A program made the translations under genes and the position numbers. A stretch of 64,000 nucleotides of DNA from positions 18,065,775 through 18,129,774 of the forward strand of contig OZ005689.1 of assembly GCA_963930775.1 (NCBI GenBank). The letters are read 5' to 3'. Shown in pieces: positions 12,025-22,930 of this stretch. The notes under the pieces are model-generated. The model had not been told where the DNA came from. It saw only the letters and a list, made by a program, of their open reading frames with translations, and searched no databases. Position 1 is the stretch's first letter. Each line of letters starts with the position of its first letter. This DNA is from Cliona cf. orientalis. Lineage: Eukaryota; Porifera; Demospongiae; Clionaida; Clionaidae.

Positions 12025-12545
12025 TTAATGATGCAGACTACTTCACTCTTGAGAGTGATGTCTCCGCAATTGTGTCATGGATCAACAGCTCCCTGCTTTC
12101 TCTGCAACCTGCAAAATGCTGCTCTATCCTCTTTACCAGGAAAAGGAATTCCATACTTCCTCCTCCTTGCATTACAGTTGAAGGTACTCCTCTTGCAATA
12201 GTCTCGTCAGTCAAGTACCTAGGGCTGCAGATCAATTCAGACCTTTCTTGGTCTCCCCATGTGGCCAAGTTGTGCGTCAAAGCTCGAAAGCTCGTTGGCC
12301 TTCTTTATCGTCGTTTCGGGAATCTTGCTGATACAGCCATTCTCCTCCAACTATACAAGTCCTTCATTCGTCCCAATCTTGAATACTGTTCAGTAGTTTG
12401 GGATCCCTAGCACGTTGGAGACATTGAATTACTCGAAAACGTTCAGAGAATCGCTCTTCGGGTTTGCCTTAAAAAATTGGTGGGAAGAACTGCATTGACT
12501 AGAAAGAACATGCATGACTCAGCCTGCATGGTATCCATTAGCTAA
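12025..12545 (+). pseudogene. Non-LTR retrotransposon reverse transcriptase, 3' part
   Basis: This continues the gene interrupted at 5203. It reads NDADYFTLESDVSAIVSWI, SVKYLGLQINSDLSW and LLYRRFGNLADTAILLQLYK, then LEYCSVVWDP, a TAG at 12408-12410, and the usual continuation DIELLENVQRIALRVC. This is the thumb and C-terminal region of LINE reverse transcriptases. The stop makes the copy inactive independently of the piggyBac insertion. The 3' untranslated region probably runs a little past 12545, but no poly(A) tail is obvious. Confidence 0.9.
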
Positions 12546-13270
12546 TTTTGTAGTTAGACTGAGGCACTTCACGTCTTTCTTGTAGTGAGATCGTCACAAA
12601 AAGGATATAGTTGTAGGATCTGGCACCCAGACTACTCAGCGCCTGGGTCAGATAACGGGCGAGGGTCATCAGGGTTAATCGAATTCATGAATATGTTTCT
12701 ATGGTAACAACGATGGTCATATGACCGACCGGCCGTGCCAGTAAACAATACCGCCAGTGCCAGTGCCAGTAAATAATACCGCTCATCTTGGCATATTGTG
12801 GGGTTAGTGGAAAAGGTGGATAAGGACGGAAACGGACACGAATACCGACATGAGCGTACGACTGGATGCATACTACTATAGCACATGTTATATTGACGAC
12901 CATTATACGCATATTATGCATATTATTATAGTGCTTCGAGCGCGAGCGCGCTATATAGCGCTTCCATGGCATGCATGATTAATTAGCTAATACAAAATTA
13001 ACACTATAGCTCTTTATTTATACAATATTATGTTTTCACTACACCTATTGTGCATGGTGTGAAAAACAAATCAATAATAAAATTAATATTTATGATGCCA
13101 GATGTCTTGAGCTGGGCTATGTATTCTCGCCAAATCATAGTATTGTGATGTCATAGAATCTTAACGCCTCGTATATAGAAATTGCTCATGAAGATAATCC
13201 ATTACTGTAGCGCATCCTTTACTTGCTGCCTACTGCGTGGTAGAGCACCAGCGCTTGTTGCTTCCATTAT
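12546..13270. other. Intergenic, no gene seen
   Basis: AT-rich sequence with a short GC-rich patch around 12935-12965 (GCGAGCGCGCTATATAGCGC). Open frames on the minus strand near 12632-12972 have no recognisable domain and overlap in several frames. Confidence 0.5.
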
Positions 13271-13274
13271 ACCA

Positions 13275-14917
13275 TCAGCTTCCTCGCTTACAAACTGGAG
13301 AGCACGTTTGGGAGTCTGTCTTGGATTCTTTCTTCAATTTGGTCATGATGCTCGGCATTGTTCGCACATAAGACTGCACTGAGCGTGTATTACCATGTGG
13401 AGCAATCTTCAATTGGTGCTCACCTTGACTGAAATGATACTGAACTAGTGCAAGATTCAGCACATCACTACAATGATCTGTACAGAAAACATGTGAATTC
13501 ACAAATTAATCTACATTATCAAAATAATCTAGAGCAATACAGGAGATATACCCCAGTATGTTAGGTATACTATACTGTGCTTTGCTGGTCAGTTGTCCAT
13601 AAGAAAGCAGTATCTCTCAATAAGTACATGCCATAAAAGCTTTCAATTTATATAGCAACATAGGAAGGTGCTTCCCCTACTCCTAACTGAAAAGCACAGT
13701 ATACAGTTATAGCTAGCAAGTACAGACATGGGATCCTGGACTGTGGAGTGGATGCTTTAAATTTTGCACACTACTAGTATTAATCGGCAAGTGGTTCATA
13801 TACATATATAGTTAGTCTATCAAGCTAGACCCCTTTTTCGCCCGACGACCTTTACCCACTCTATCCACACGCGAAAAAGGGGTCTAGCAAAGGTCCGGTT
13901 TAATCAAATTTTGTCTGGCCAATCAGATTCAGCTTTTGAAATTCATGCAAGCAATTTATGCGTGGGTGTAGAGAGTAGCAGTTGAGCAAAAATGGGCACT
14001 AGACTAGGCCTACTATGTTTTTAGAGCTTACTTTCAAACATGATAACATTAGACTATGCCATCTGTTACTGTTCTCTTGCTTTTGAGCCAAGCATGCACT
14101 CGTATGGCTTCACAAAATTAATTGCATTCCAACACTGACCTTTGCTAGACCCCTTTTTAGCGTGTGGATAGAGTGGGTAAAGGTCGTCGGGCGAAAAAGG
14201 GTCTAGCGTGATAGACTAATAGTCTGCACCTGCATGCAGGATATCACATACCACAACACACAACATACAGCAACACGTATATACAATGTATGTTTAACCT
14301 TTTGTGTGTACCAACTTCTACCATGCAGCTTAATTTAATTGAAAAGTGAACAAAAATGTATAATATTCCATACCCCAAATACTACACAAAATAAAATTAA
14401 TGCACACTTGCATACATGTACAATACATCACAGATGCACATGTAATCTTACCTTCCAAGATAATAATCATTCTCTTGACATCTGGGCTGGATTTCAAAAA
14501 GTAGTAATGCTTTCAAACAAGATAACAAGACTCGTCGTTTTCGTCAGTCAGGCATTTCTTCAAGAAAGTGACGAAACCTTCCTCATCAACTGAAATCCAC
14601 CTCTTGCTACTCCCTCCCCAAGTCCGTACGCCCATGTCATCACAGACCACATCATTCGGTGAAGCCAATTTGTTCAGATCAACAATAAACACAGCATTCA
14701 CCTCCACAGCAAAAGGCACCTTCGTACATATCAAACTTTCGAGTTCTGAATTGAGAAGCACACTTATTGCTTCTTGAGTGGTGAGCATTTTACAGGGCTG
14801 AGCATACACCAGTAGTTCTTTAAGGTCATGTAGCAGAGGTGCGCCTATAACTTGTTCTTTTTGTGCTCTTGACTTGCTTGTGGAAGATATTGCTGTTTTG
14901 CACCCCTCAAAAAGCAA
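13275..14917 (-). pseudogene. Uncharacterised spliced gene fragment, interrupted
   Basis: Function not recognised. Exon A (14917-14456) reads openly for about 135 residues, including DMGVRTWGGSSKRWISVDEE, then has one TGA at about 14513, after which the frame continues (KHYYFLKSSPDVKRMIIILE) to a good donor (GGAAG|GTAAGA). Exon B starts after TTTTCTGTACAG near 13485 and reads DHCSDVLNLALVQYHFSQGE, then APHGNTRSVQSYVRTMPSIM, to a stop near 13275. The exon phase matches (E|D). The intron contains the MITE at 13815-14216. The 5' end runs directly into a family D repeat arm at about 14905, so the true N-terminus is missing. Probably part of a multicopy element-borne gene. Confidence 0.45.
13815..14216. 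mobile_element. Double-palindrome MITE with TA target site
   Basis: A 402-bp element between TA dinucleotides (13813-13814 and 14217-14218). Its terminal arms (about 13815-13895 and 14138-14216) are inverted repeats. Each arm is itself bounded by inverted GCTAGACCCCTTTTTCGC and GCGAAAAAGGGGTCTAGC, so the structure folds at two scales. Noncoding. Confidence 0.8.
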
Positions 14918-15060
14918 GTGTAGGGATGTATAGTAGATGTGATTATCCCTACAAATCTTGTTTATGTACTTTTTGACCCTGCCATCCCTACTTCATCATT
15001 CAATGTTATTCAATTGTTTTTATAATTGTTTCTGTTCTTTTTTTATTGCTCTCAGTATAA
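14899..15060 (+). repeat. Single arm of family D repeat
   Basis: Starts CCTCAAAAAGCAAGTGTAGG and continues through GCCATCCCTACTTCATC to TTCTGTTCTTTTTTTATTGC, matching the arms at 7951-8040 and 50078-50206. Confidence 0.75.
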
Positions 15061-15099
15061 TTTACGTTACATGTATGGTTAGCTGTCAAGATATTCCAG

Positions 15100-15740
15100 T
15101 GTAGAAGATGGGAGGTGCCGAAGATCGCATATCCGCGTAATTCTTAGCCATGCCCCTCGTTAACCTGCATTCCTATGTCTTGTATAGCTATGTGATAAAT
15201 CAGGCTGACAAAGAAAGCAGCTTCAGGTGGCTGAAGTAGCGATAAGACTTTTCCGTTTAGGGAGAAAACCAAGTTTTAGTTAGCAACAGCAGCAGATCTG
15301 TACGTTACCTTTCCTCGAGGGGCCGGCCCAGGCTTCAGAGTTCCAACATATCCATGATGTATCCAGCAGAGCACTAGTGCTGCACGTGCTAGCGAGTAGT
15401 TGTGCCTATGCCTAGTGCCTTACAGTTCCTCGAGCCTTGCGCTTTCATATCCATGATCGATCCAGCAGAGCACTAGTGCTCGCGCTAGGGAATCGTGCTT
15501 GAGGGCCTAGGGCAAGGGCGCTGTCACATGACTTCACCATGGCAACACATTTTGAGCATGCGCATTATATCACAAAATGGCGTATCAGACACGCCCAGTT
15601 GTCAATATGCCGTACACACCCACTATTACATAAATGTCAAGATAACGCAATATTAGCATGACACTGCACTGCGCGCTACTAAATGGAATGGATTTATACT
15701 CAAACTAAGATGAGAGGTCAAGGCAATCTTGAGCTAGCCC
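15100..15740 (-). repeat. Dispersed repeat family A, reversed short copy
   Basis: The reverse complement of parts of 5640-6010 and 6760-6900: CATGACTTCACCATGGCAAC near 15526, GGCGTATCAGACACGCC near 15579 and GTACACACCCACTATTACAT near 15611. Two direct copies of a TTCATATCCATGATCGATCC-like motif lie near 15340 and 15450. Confidence 0.7.
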
Positions 15741-15866
15741 AAGAATCTAGAAACAGCCGTTAAGCCAGCGGTCCAATTGTTGCAGATCCAGGAAGTGCAT
15801 CCGGTGGCACATTCAAGTGCATGCAATTTTTGCCGTTTTTTATCTATTTTTCTTACCTGTTCTTAT

Positions 15867-15965
15867 CTAGGGGGGGGGGGGGGCTTATACGCGAGACAAA
15901 AGTACCTATGCAGGAACTTGAGCTAAAAATGCAGGGGGGGCTTATGCGCGAGGGGGGGCGTAATC
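15867..15965. repeat. Poly(G)-rich interval
   Basis: A run of about 14 G and later G7 tracts separated by ACTTGAGCTAAAAATGCAG-like sequence. Low complexity; no gene. Confidence 0.6.
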
Positions 15966-15984
15966 GCGGGATTCTACGGTACTC

Positions 15985-16657
15985 CCTGAATGTAGCCAAG
16001 TCCGTATCAGTATATGCTATATATCACCACTCACAGGAGCATGAGTGCTCTAGTACAGATGGCTCAATCATGCTGTAACTGGAGGAGCCTCGGCCACACT
16101 GCTTTAACATGCATGCTAATGCATATGCAAAAGATATTGACCTGAAACCTAATAGCAGCTGAGCTTCCCTGATCCTCAAGACAGCAATGAGCACATCAAT
16201 ATGACTGCCAGTTAGAGAGAGAGAGGATAGTGTATTTCCTTGAAATCATGCAGTGCTCAAACTCCCGCAAATGTTTCAAGTAACTCATCTTGCCAAAAGT
16301 GAAACGCTGGCATACGATATGTATGTAGGGTTGACCAAGTTACTAGATGGAGCCTAGTGTTGAAGTGTTTGCAGATTTCTAGCCTAAATACAAAGACAGC
16401 AATGAAGTAAATGCTAATAATCAGTGTTCCTAGCAGTAGCTACACTGATTTTTTCACTCTACTGGCTTGTGTTGACATTCAACTACAATTACCCAGGTGC
16501 AGATCTGATCTTCTCTACAAACACATGATTTCAAGGATATACGGATGTGTACTTGCATAACTAGAGCCCTGTAGCAGGCATACCCAGGTGCACTGCACGA
16601 TTATTGCCACAGCAGTGCACTACGGTAACCACAAAGGTCGCTTTGTACATGTAGCCC
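15985..16657. repeat. Dispersed repeat family C (subterminal to Mutator-like element)
   Basis: Contains TGGCTCAATCATGCTGTAAC, CTGGAGGAGC and AATAGCAGCTGA blocks. Homologous blocks occur at 46137-46450 and 62037-62360, and part near 58510-58620. In this copy the block precedes a tandem array and then, about 1.6 kb on, the 3' end of the Mutator-like element, so it may be the element's long 3' noncoding end. Confidence 0.55.
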
Positions 16658-17690
16658 ACTACCCGTACCCAATGCACTGTCAGAAACCATCGGCGACTCA
16701 TCACGCCACACGAGGGTGGGAGCCTCAGGAAACTGACATCAGCAAAGAGAAAAATATTATATGTAGAGTGAGGAGGAGAAAACAACACGAACAGGAGCAA
16801 CAAGTGCTCTAATATGGACTACCCGTACCCAGTGCACTGTCAGAAACCATCGACGACTCATCACGCCACCCGAGGGTGGGAGCCTTAGGAAACTGACATC
16901 AGCAAAGAGAAAAATATTATAATAATAATATGTACAGTGAGGAGGAGAAAACAACACGAACAGGAGCAACAAGTGCTCTAATATGGACTACCCGTACCCA
17001 GTGCACTGTCAGAAACCATCGGCAACTCATCATGCCACCCAAGGGTGGGAGCCTCAGGAAACTGACATCAGCAAGGAGAAAGAATATACACGAACAATAT
17101 TATAATATGTACAGTGAGGGGGAGAAGACAACTGACAGGGCTGCATTTAGGGGGGTGGTGTGGGGGGGGGGCACCCCTCCTCACACACAACCCCCCTTGC
17201 CAGATGTTTTCCTCCACTTGAGATATTGTGACCATATCTTTTTGCATAGATTTTCCCCCTCTGGTATGCATGAATGGTAATTTCACTTCCCCAGGAACCA
17301 AATTCTGAATGCGGCCCAGCAACATGAACAGGAGCAACAAGTGCTCTTCTACGGACTACCAGTACCTAGTGCACTGTCAGAAACCATCGGCGACTCATCA
17401 CGCCACCCAAGGGTGGGAGCCTCAGGCAACTGACATCAGCAAGGAGAAAGAATATACGAATATGATATGTACAGTGAGGAGAGAGAAGACAACATGAACA
17501 GGAGCAACAAGTGCTCTTCTACAGACTACCCGTACCCAGTGCACTGTCAGAAACCATCGGCGACTCATCACGCCACCCAAGGGTGGGAGCCTCAGGCAAC
17601 TGACATCAGCAAGGAGAAAGAATATACGAATATGATATGTACAGTGAGGGGGAGAAGACAACTGACGGGGCTACATTTAAGCGGGGGAGG
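16657..17690. repeat. Tandem array, five units of about 162-170 bp
   Basis: Units start near 16657, 16819, 16987, 17355 and 17525, each with TACCCGTACCCAGTGCACTG, ACTCATCACGCCACCC and GGGTGGGAGCCTCAGG. The larger step between units 3 and 4 is caused by an insertion at about 17125-17315 with imperfect inverted ends (GGGCTGCATTTAG / CTGAATGCGGCCC); a truncated relative of the insert follows unit 5 near 17670. Single diverged units occur at 46740-46830, 47200-47270, 62645-62720 and 63090-63165. Confidence 0.85.
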
Positions 17691-18168
17691 AGGGAGGGGC
17701 ATCCCCCCCACACACCCCTTGCCCCTACTCAACACGCGAAGTACCCAATCATTGGTAACCAGTGACCTGTAATAACCAAGCAACTAGCACCCGTCATCTG
17801 TACCCGATGTAGGTATTCGGTATATTATGTGCACCGTTGCTGTGCCTATAATCATAATGTCAGCCACGATATGTTGAAGCAATGCAGCAGCTATAGGGTA
17901 GCGCATGGGCATCGACAGTATGTGGTTGAATGTCAAGACAAAGCTGTGCTGAGTTTTTTGACTGTACATACATACACATGTACAATAGGCAAACTCCAAG
18001 CACACAGTCCTACAGCCACACAAAGGCAATTACGTAGCAGAGAATGCTGGTATGAAAGAGAAATAATACAACCAATTGTATAATTATAAAGGAGAGGGAG
18101 GGAGAGTGTCCTACTCTGTATCCCCCAGTGTAAAAGAGCAACAAATGCAAATAAACATGTACTCAAAG

Positions 18169-18174
<6 letters not shown>

Positions 18175-18212
<38 letters not shown>
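18175..18212. repeat. (GA)n microsatellite in 3' region of Mutator-like copy 1
   Basis: A pure GA run. An equivalent run followed by ATGTGGCCACACCCGG occurs at 63531-63600, and a weaker one at 31324-31380, always just outside the PHD-finger end of the same element family. Confidence 0.85.
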
Positions 18213-18214
<2 letters not shown>

Positions 18215-18287
18215 ATAAGAACAGATATGTAATGGGAGAATATGAATGGAGAATTATTACATGTGGCCACACCCGGATGCATAGCTA

Positions 18288-20225
18288 TCACTCTGCGGCA
18301 CACGACCTACACTTCCAGGGAACATCCGTTTCATCGTCAAAAACGTTGTCAGGTATGTTCATGCAGTGCTGGTGGTACCATGTCTTACACATGTCACACT
18401 CGGCCATTTTATCGCCTTTCTCCTCTGGCAAGCGGCAGGAACAGTGAAGGTCCACTGACTGCGTGTGCCTGACACCAACAGTCCTGCGCTCACCAACCAC
18501 TGGGAAGCGAGAAAGACAACATTTCTCCAAGCAATCTGCCAAGTGCTGCCTTATAGACCTGTGACCATACTTGATCTTGCATGGGTCCTCACCACTGCAA
18601 ATACTGTAGGCAAATGCTATGGACAGAACTCCACAGTCGGAAGCATTTGACTGCCTTCCAACGTCCATCATTCTCACTACGAGCTGTTCAGCAGGACTGA
18701 ACATAAGGCTGGCAATCAACTTGATCGTCCCACTGGAAACACTGGAGTACATGCTGTCGTACACATTGACCACTCCTTCACCACATCCAATGTTGGAAAC
18801 AGTACACCAGTGACAGCCTCCAACAAAGATGATCTGCACAAATTCTCCTTTCAGAATTTGGAAAGAGAGAGTGTTGTGAACTGCAGGATCTTGCAGGCCG
18901 GCTATGTGTGGGAACTCCTGCAGGATGAGCAACTGAGCAGCCTTAATGCCGGTGTCTGACAGCCAGCCATCAGGTGAAACAACTTCCTGCTTCTTATCTG
19001 CATGCAAAGTGTACAGTGGAGTGGACAGCCAGGTGTTGCTTGCAATTGCAGAGCTTTCGTCAGAGGACACAACAGCAGAGTCCTCAGTCCGGTCAACAAC
19101 GTATTCAACAGCAGGTTTGGCTATGCCACAGTTGCACACTTCCAGACTTGCAGGATCATCTGCCACCTCTCGGAGTGATACTCTGGCTGCAGTTCTCCAG
19201 TTCTCTGCAGAGATACACACATCACCGGTGACAGCCATTAACTGCCCCTTTGTACAGCCAGTTGCAAGCACTCCCTTGTGATAACACAGCAGGCATCTAT
19301 CACCAAACATTTGCACAATGCAGCAAGGAAGGTGGCACTTGCCCAACTTGCTGTCATGCAAATTCACACAGTCCCCCACCTTGAAGGTGGACCTTCTCTT
19401 TTTTGCTGGGGGAGGCTTCCCACTGCCAGGCTTTTCCCTCTTACCTAGGTGAGTCGACCCTGTACCGACTTCACTCGTTGCGGATTTGTCACCCTTGCCA
19501 GAGTCAACACAAGAGGCCTTGGGAAACAAAGTGCACCCAGCGTAACGATTTCGCGAGTTCAAGGGGCAGTCCTTCTTGTGTGCTCGACCCAGCGCTCCGC
19601 ACAGACAGATAATACCACTTATTATATCGTCTTCAAAACACCAACTACTGTCACCAGTGGGGGTAGGCATGCCCTCGTTCAAAGCAATGCTTTCTGCATC
19701 TGACCGGGAGTCTTCAGAGTAATAAATGACATCACCGTCTTCAGATGCTCTGTCGTCGACAGAATCACCACTTTCCCGTTTTTTCCTACTTGAAATACCA
19801 CTCTTCTGGTTTAAAGGACATTCACTATGGGTGGTACGTTGGTGAGTAGTGGATCCACATTTGCACTTCCCTTCACTTGTATGCTTCTTCCGGCCTTTTG
19901 GCTTGATTTCATCTTCATCGAGGTCGCTGTCGTCACTGCCATAAGTATCGTGGCCATGCTTTTTTGACCACACCTTGCGACACTGTGCATCCACTGTTCG
20001 CTCGGTTTTCAACTGTATTCGCCTCCGCTTGGACGAATCGGTCTTTTCGTGATCCAAGCTCAGCTTTCTCTGCTCATTGAATGCCTCTAGAGCAGCTTGA
20101 ACACCTTCAAACACAGGTAGTTTCAAACGCTCAAACAGCTCAACCACCCAATGATACTGCGGTCCACGCTTCTGGTACATGTACGTCATGTTGGATTGCA
20201 GCAGGGCCAGCTCAGTTGAAAGCAC
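18288..20225 (-). pseudogene. Mutator-like element protein, C-terminal part: Ulp1-type protease and PHD finger
   Basis: 645 codons in the same frame as the transposase part upstream, separated from it only by two in-frame TAG codons (20295-20297 and about 20239). The first codon of the open stretch is GTG, so this is not an independent gene. Order: a helical segment (LLQSNMTYMY), charged and serine-rich linkers, two small Cys clusters (KCKCGSTTH and CLCGALGRAHKKDCP), a central region with repeated Cys, then a C48-like cysteine protease domain with GGCHWCTV (His), VYDSMYSS (Asp) and RQSNASDCGVLS (Gln and Cys), and a C-terminal PHD finger (CSCRLPEEKGDKMAECDMC ... WYHQHC ... WKCRSC). Ulp1-type domains act as SUMO/ubiquitin-like proteases; PHD fingers read histone tails. 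Their joint role in transposition is inferred only. Confidence 0.85.
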
Positions 20226-20294
20226 ATAGTGCAGCCTCTAGAGAAAGATGTGCTTTGGTCTGAAGCGAATGAACACGTTGTGGGAGGCCTCTAG

Positions 20295-21683
20295 CTAATT
20301 GGAATGACCCCTCTTAAGAATGGGATGAACCAGCTGTTCAGCCATTCCTGCTCTCTCGTGGCATTCAATTTCGTAAGCCAGAGAGTGGAAAGGACAGGTC
20401 AGTACATGCCTACTGTGATAGTCCTTTCCTTCGCACTTCAGGTCCTCTCCGTCCTCACACTCACCACAGCTGCACACTCGAAGTTGGTGAAAGTCACACC
20501 TACCGGAGTCCCATTCGTGCTCATCGCGGGCGTGCCTGGCCAGTACTTTCATCTTGGCTGCAAATTCGTCGGCGGATTCGCTCCTCGACAAAATCAAAGA
20601 AAAGTAATTTCTTGCCTTTTCGATGAACGTCGTGGAGAGGCAACTGCATCCCTGTTTGTGCCTAGAGCAGTGACAGACCACGTCGCCAATAGTGGGAAAG
20701 ACGTCTTTGTACTTTCTTATTAAATCAGCACTGAAGGATTTCATTTTCTGCAGCTTTTCCAGCTGCTTCTTGTGAGCCCTACCGGCATGCCCACCACAGA
20801 TCATGACCTTGGCATCTGGAAAGTGGTCTGTCACTGCCTTAGAGGAGGACGAGTCAGCGTCTTGCCACTGAACGGCAATGTTCATTCCTTCGTCCTTGGC
20901 TTTTTTGAACGTCAGGCGTGCAGCATAGCCTTCGGCGCCCTTAGAGGTCCCCTGGTAGAACTCTTCCTTTATCACGTTATCTCTACCTTTCTGACAGAGA
21001 TGCTTGCGATAAAGAAGAGCCCCATTATAGTAGTTTCGAATGCTGAAAGTAGCATTCTTGCTGTGATGACCACGTGTCATCCACGTGCCATCGGCAGACG
21101 TGACAGCACGACTCCATGAACCAAGTTCACTTTGGTCCATGCGACGCATGTCACCCTTTGCGTCCTCACACATTTGGTCGACCATCCCAACCACAATTGG
21201 GTACATTCTCTTGATTGTCGACTGAAAGGCTTGCGATCTAACAGCTTCAATTCCCAGCGCGTGCTTCAGTACTTTAAAGTATGTTATGTGGGTGCAACCA
21301 GCAATTATAAAAGCCACCTGGGTAGCAATGCCAATTTCTGTTGTAGCACCGAACTCGTACTTGGACAATGTTTCAAATAATGCCCATTGACTAGCACAAC
21401 CGTTACAAGCATAGCTGACAGAAACAGCACCACCCAGCCCCAGGTTTTTCACGTTAACAGGACTCAATGCACCTTTACAACCGGGTGTGGCACAACAGCG
21501 TATTTGATTTACCTGCTTGATGAACTTGTCCAACTGGTTCAAGTCCATGAAGCAAACATTAGATGGTACGATTGACACATTTTTTATATGCTCTTTAACC
21601 TTTCTTTGAGGGGTTGGAATGTACAGGGAGCCATCGTCACTCTCCATCGTCACATTGAGGTCCGTCTCCTCATCACTCGACAT
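20295..21683 (-). pseudogene. Mutator-like DDE transposase (N-terminal part of the same ORF)
   Basis: 462 codons from the ATG at 21683 to the first TAG. The N-terminus is acidic and carries TPQRKVKEHI; a Cys cluster follows (RCCATPGCKGAL ... CNGCASQW). The putative catalytic core has TSADGTWMTRGHHSKNAT (first D), WQDADSSSSKAV (second D) and VMICGGHAGRAHKKQLEKLQ, then Cys/His-rich motifs CHCSRHKQGC and HQLRVCSCGEC, and CPFH. This layout matches the Mutator-like transposase family widespread in invertebrates; the subfamily is uncertain and Kolobok-like is the alternative. The frame continues past two TAG codons into the Ulp1/PHD part, so the ancestral protein was about 1,130 residues. Related copies: 31446-33842 and a fragment at 51955-52056. 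Confidence 0.82.
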
Positions 21684-22125
21684 GGGGGAACCCTATGAAC
21701 GTATGTATGTACATGCACATATACACGTATTAAAAATTGAACTTTTTGGCCGGTGCTGAATTTCGTGGAGTTGCACCTTCAGAAGAATTTTTGTGGTTCT
21801 AAATCTTCACACTCAAGCAAGACCACACCCGTACTCAAACATCACACGCGTGCAAGGTGCTATGCTAAAACTTTTGAGCTTCAAAAGAAATTTTGCACCA
21901 TTTGAAATCAACAGAAAAAAGCACTACTTCAGTGTCTTATGCATCGGCAAGGGATATTCAGGGTCTGGGGTATGTTCCCCAAGGGAAAGTTTATAAATTA
22001 TCAAACACAGAGACTGTTTCAGGTAGCTTCTGCAACATTGTTAGATAGAAGCCTGTGAAAACTTCTCCAATATATGTACGTAATACTGTAAAACTTCTGA
22101 AGATTTAGGAAGGCACACACGCACA
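21684..22125. other. 5' flank of Mutator-like copy 1
   Basis: AT-rich sequence with no recognisable gene. The element's outer inverted repeat and target duplication should lie here or further right, but I could not identify them. Confidence 0.4.
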
Positions 22126-22131
22126 CCTATA

Positions 22132-22800
22132 TGTGACCGGATTTGGGAAAACCCTCCGTATGGGATTTTTTCAGAAAATTGAGTTTGATGCATGGTTGAT
22201 AAGCTCTACCATAGAGGTAACCCGCGTTCAAGTCATAGGCCGATCGCGCGCTTCGTTGTGGAGATACAGCGCTTTGTTTGTGATCGTGCCACACCCCCAA
22301 TAATTGAGAAATTACGGTCTAAAGGCGTTGCTATGCACGCGTATGGCGTTTCCACATACTACGCGTGACCCGGAAATTAATTAAATGGACCTGGGCGGAG
22401 CCGTTCGAAATGAACGTAAAGATCGAGCAAGAGTTGAATTTCGTTGTTGACACGGACAGGCGATTGTTCTTAGATGCCCAAGAAGCAAAAAAGGTAAGCA
22501 AACGTACAGTAGATCGATGAATCTAGCTGTATCTAGGTAGAGAATTCTAATTACCGCCCATAGCAACGGGCTCCGTGTACGGTAGCTGTGCCGACTAGGT
22601 GGGTCAAAATGAAGGCTTATTTCGCCTTCGTATAGCACGACTAGCCTCCGTAGAAGACGGCAACAGTTAGAAGAAGGATTATTCGACATGTATATGACAA
22701 AATCTGGACTTTGACAAATTTAGACCTGAGCTACTAAAAACGCGCTTTGCGCGAATCGCGCACGGATCCCATACGGAGGGTTTTCCCAAATCCAGTCACA
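22132..22800. mobile_element. MITE with about 33-bp inverted ends, TA site
   Basis: The left end TGTGACCGGATTTGGGAAAA continues through CCCTCCGTATGGGAT; the right end is its reverse complement with few changes (CCATACGGAGGGTTTTCCCA ... GTCACA). Both sides are flanked by TATA, consistent with TA duplication. The interior has no conserved open frame. Confidence 0.8.
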
Positions 22801-22930
22801 TATACATGTGCATGAAGACGTGCTTCAGTACATCTATTGAAAGGTATGTGATGTTGTTTAACGTCAAGGGGTGGGAACAGGATAGGGGATGTGTTTCCTT
22901 CAACGCAGAGCAAGAAGTTGAAGATACATG

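Noticed and set aside
16657..17690. CRISPR-like array
   Set aside because: Units of about 165 bp without short spacer/repeat alternation, in a eukaryotic context.
17068..17772. Several 60-115 codon frames
   Set aside because: They are produced by the tandem 165-bp repeats and repeat the same peptide in each unit.
18465..19703. Plus-strand frames inside the Mutator-like element
   Set aside because: Shadows of the long minus-strand coding sequence with its recognised domains.
18288..20225. Treating the 645-codon Ulp1/PHD stretch as an independent gene
   Set aside because: Its first codon is GTG, and the same frame continues upstream through only two TAG codons into the transposase, so it is the C-terminal part of one protein.
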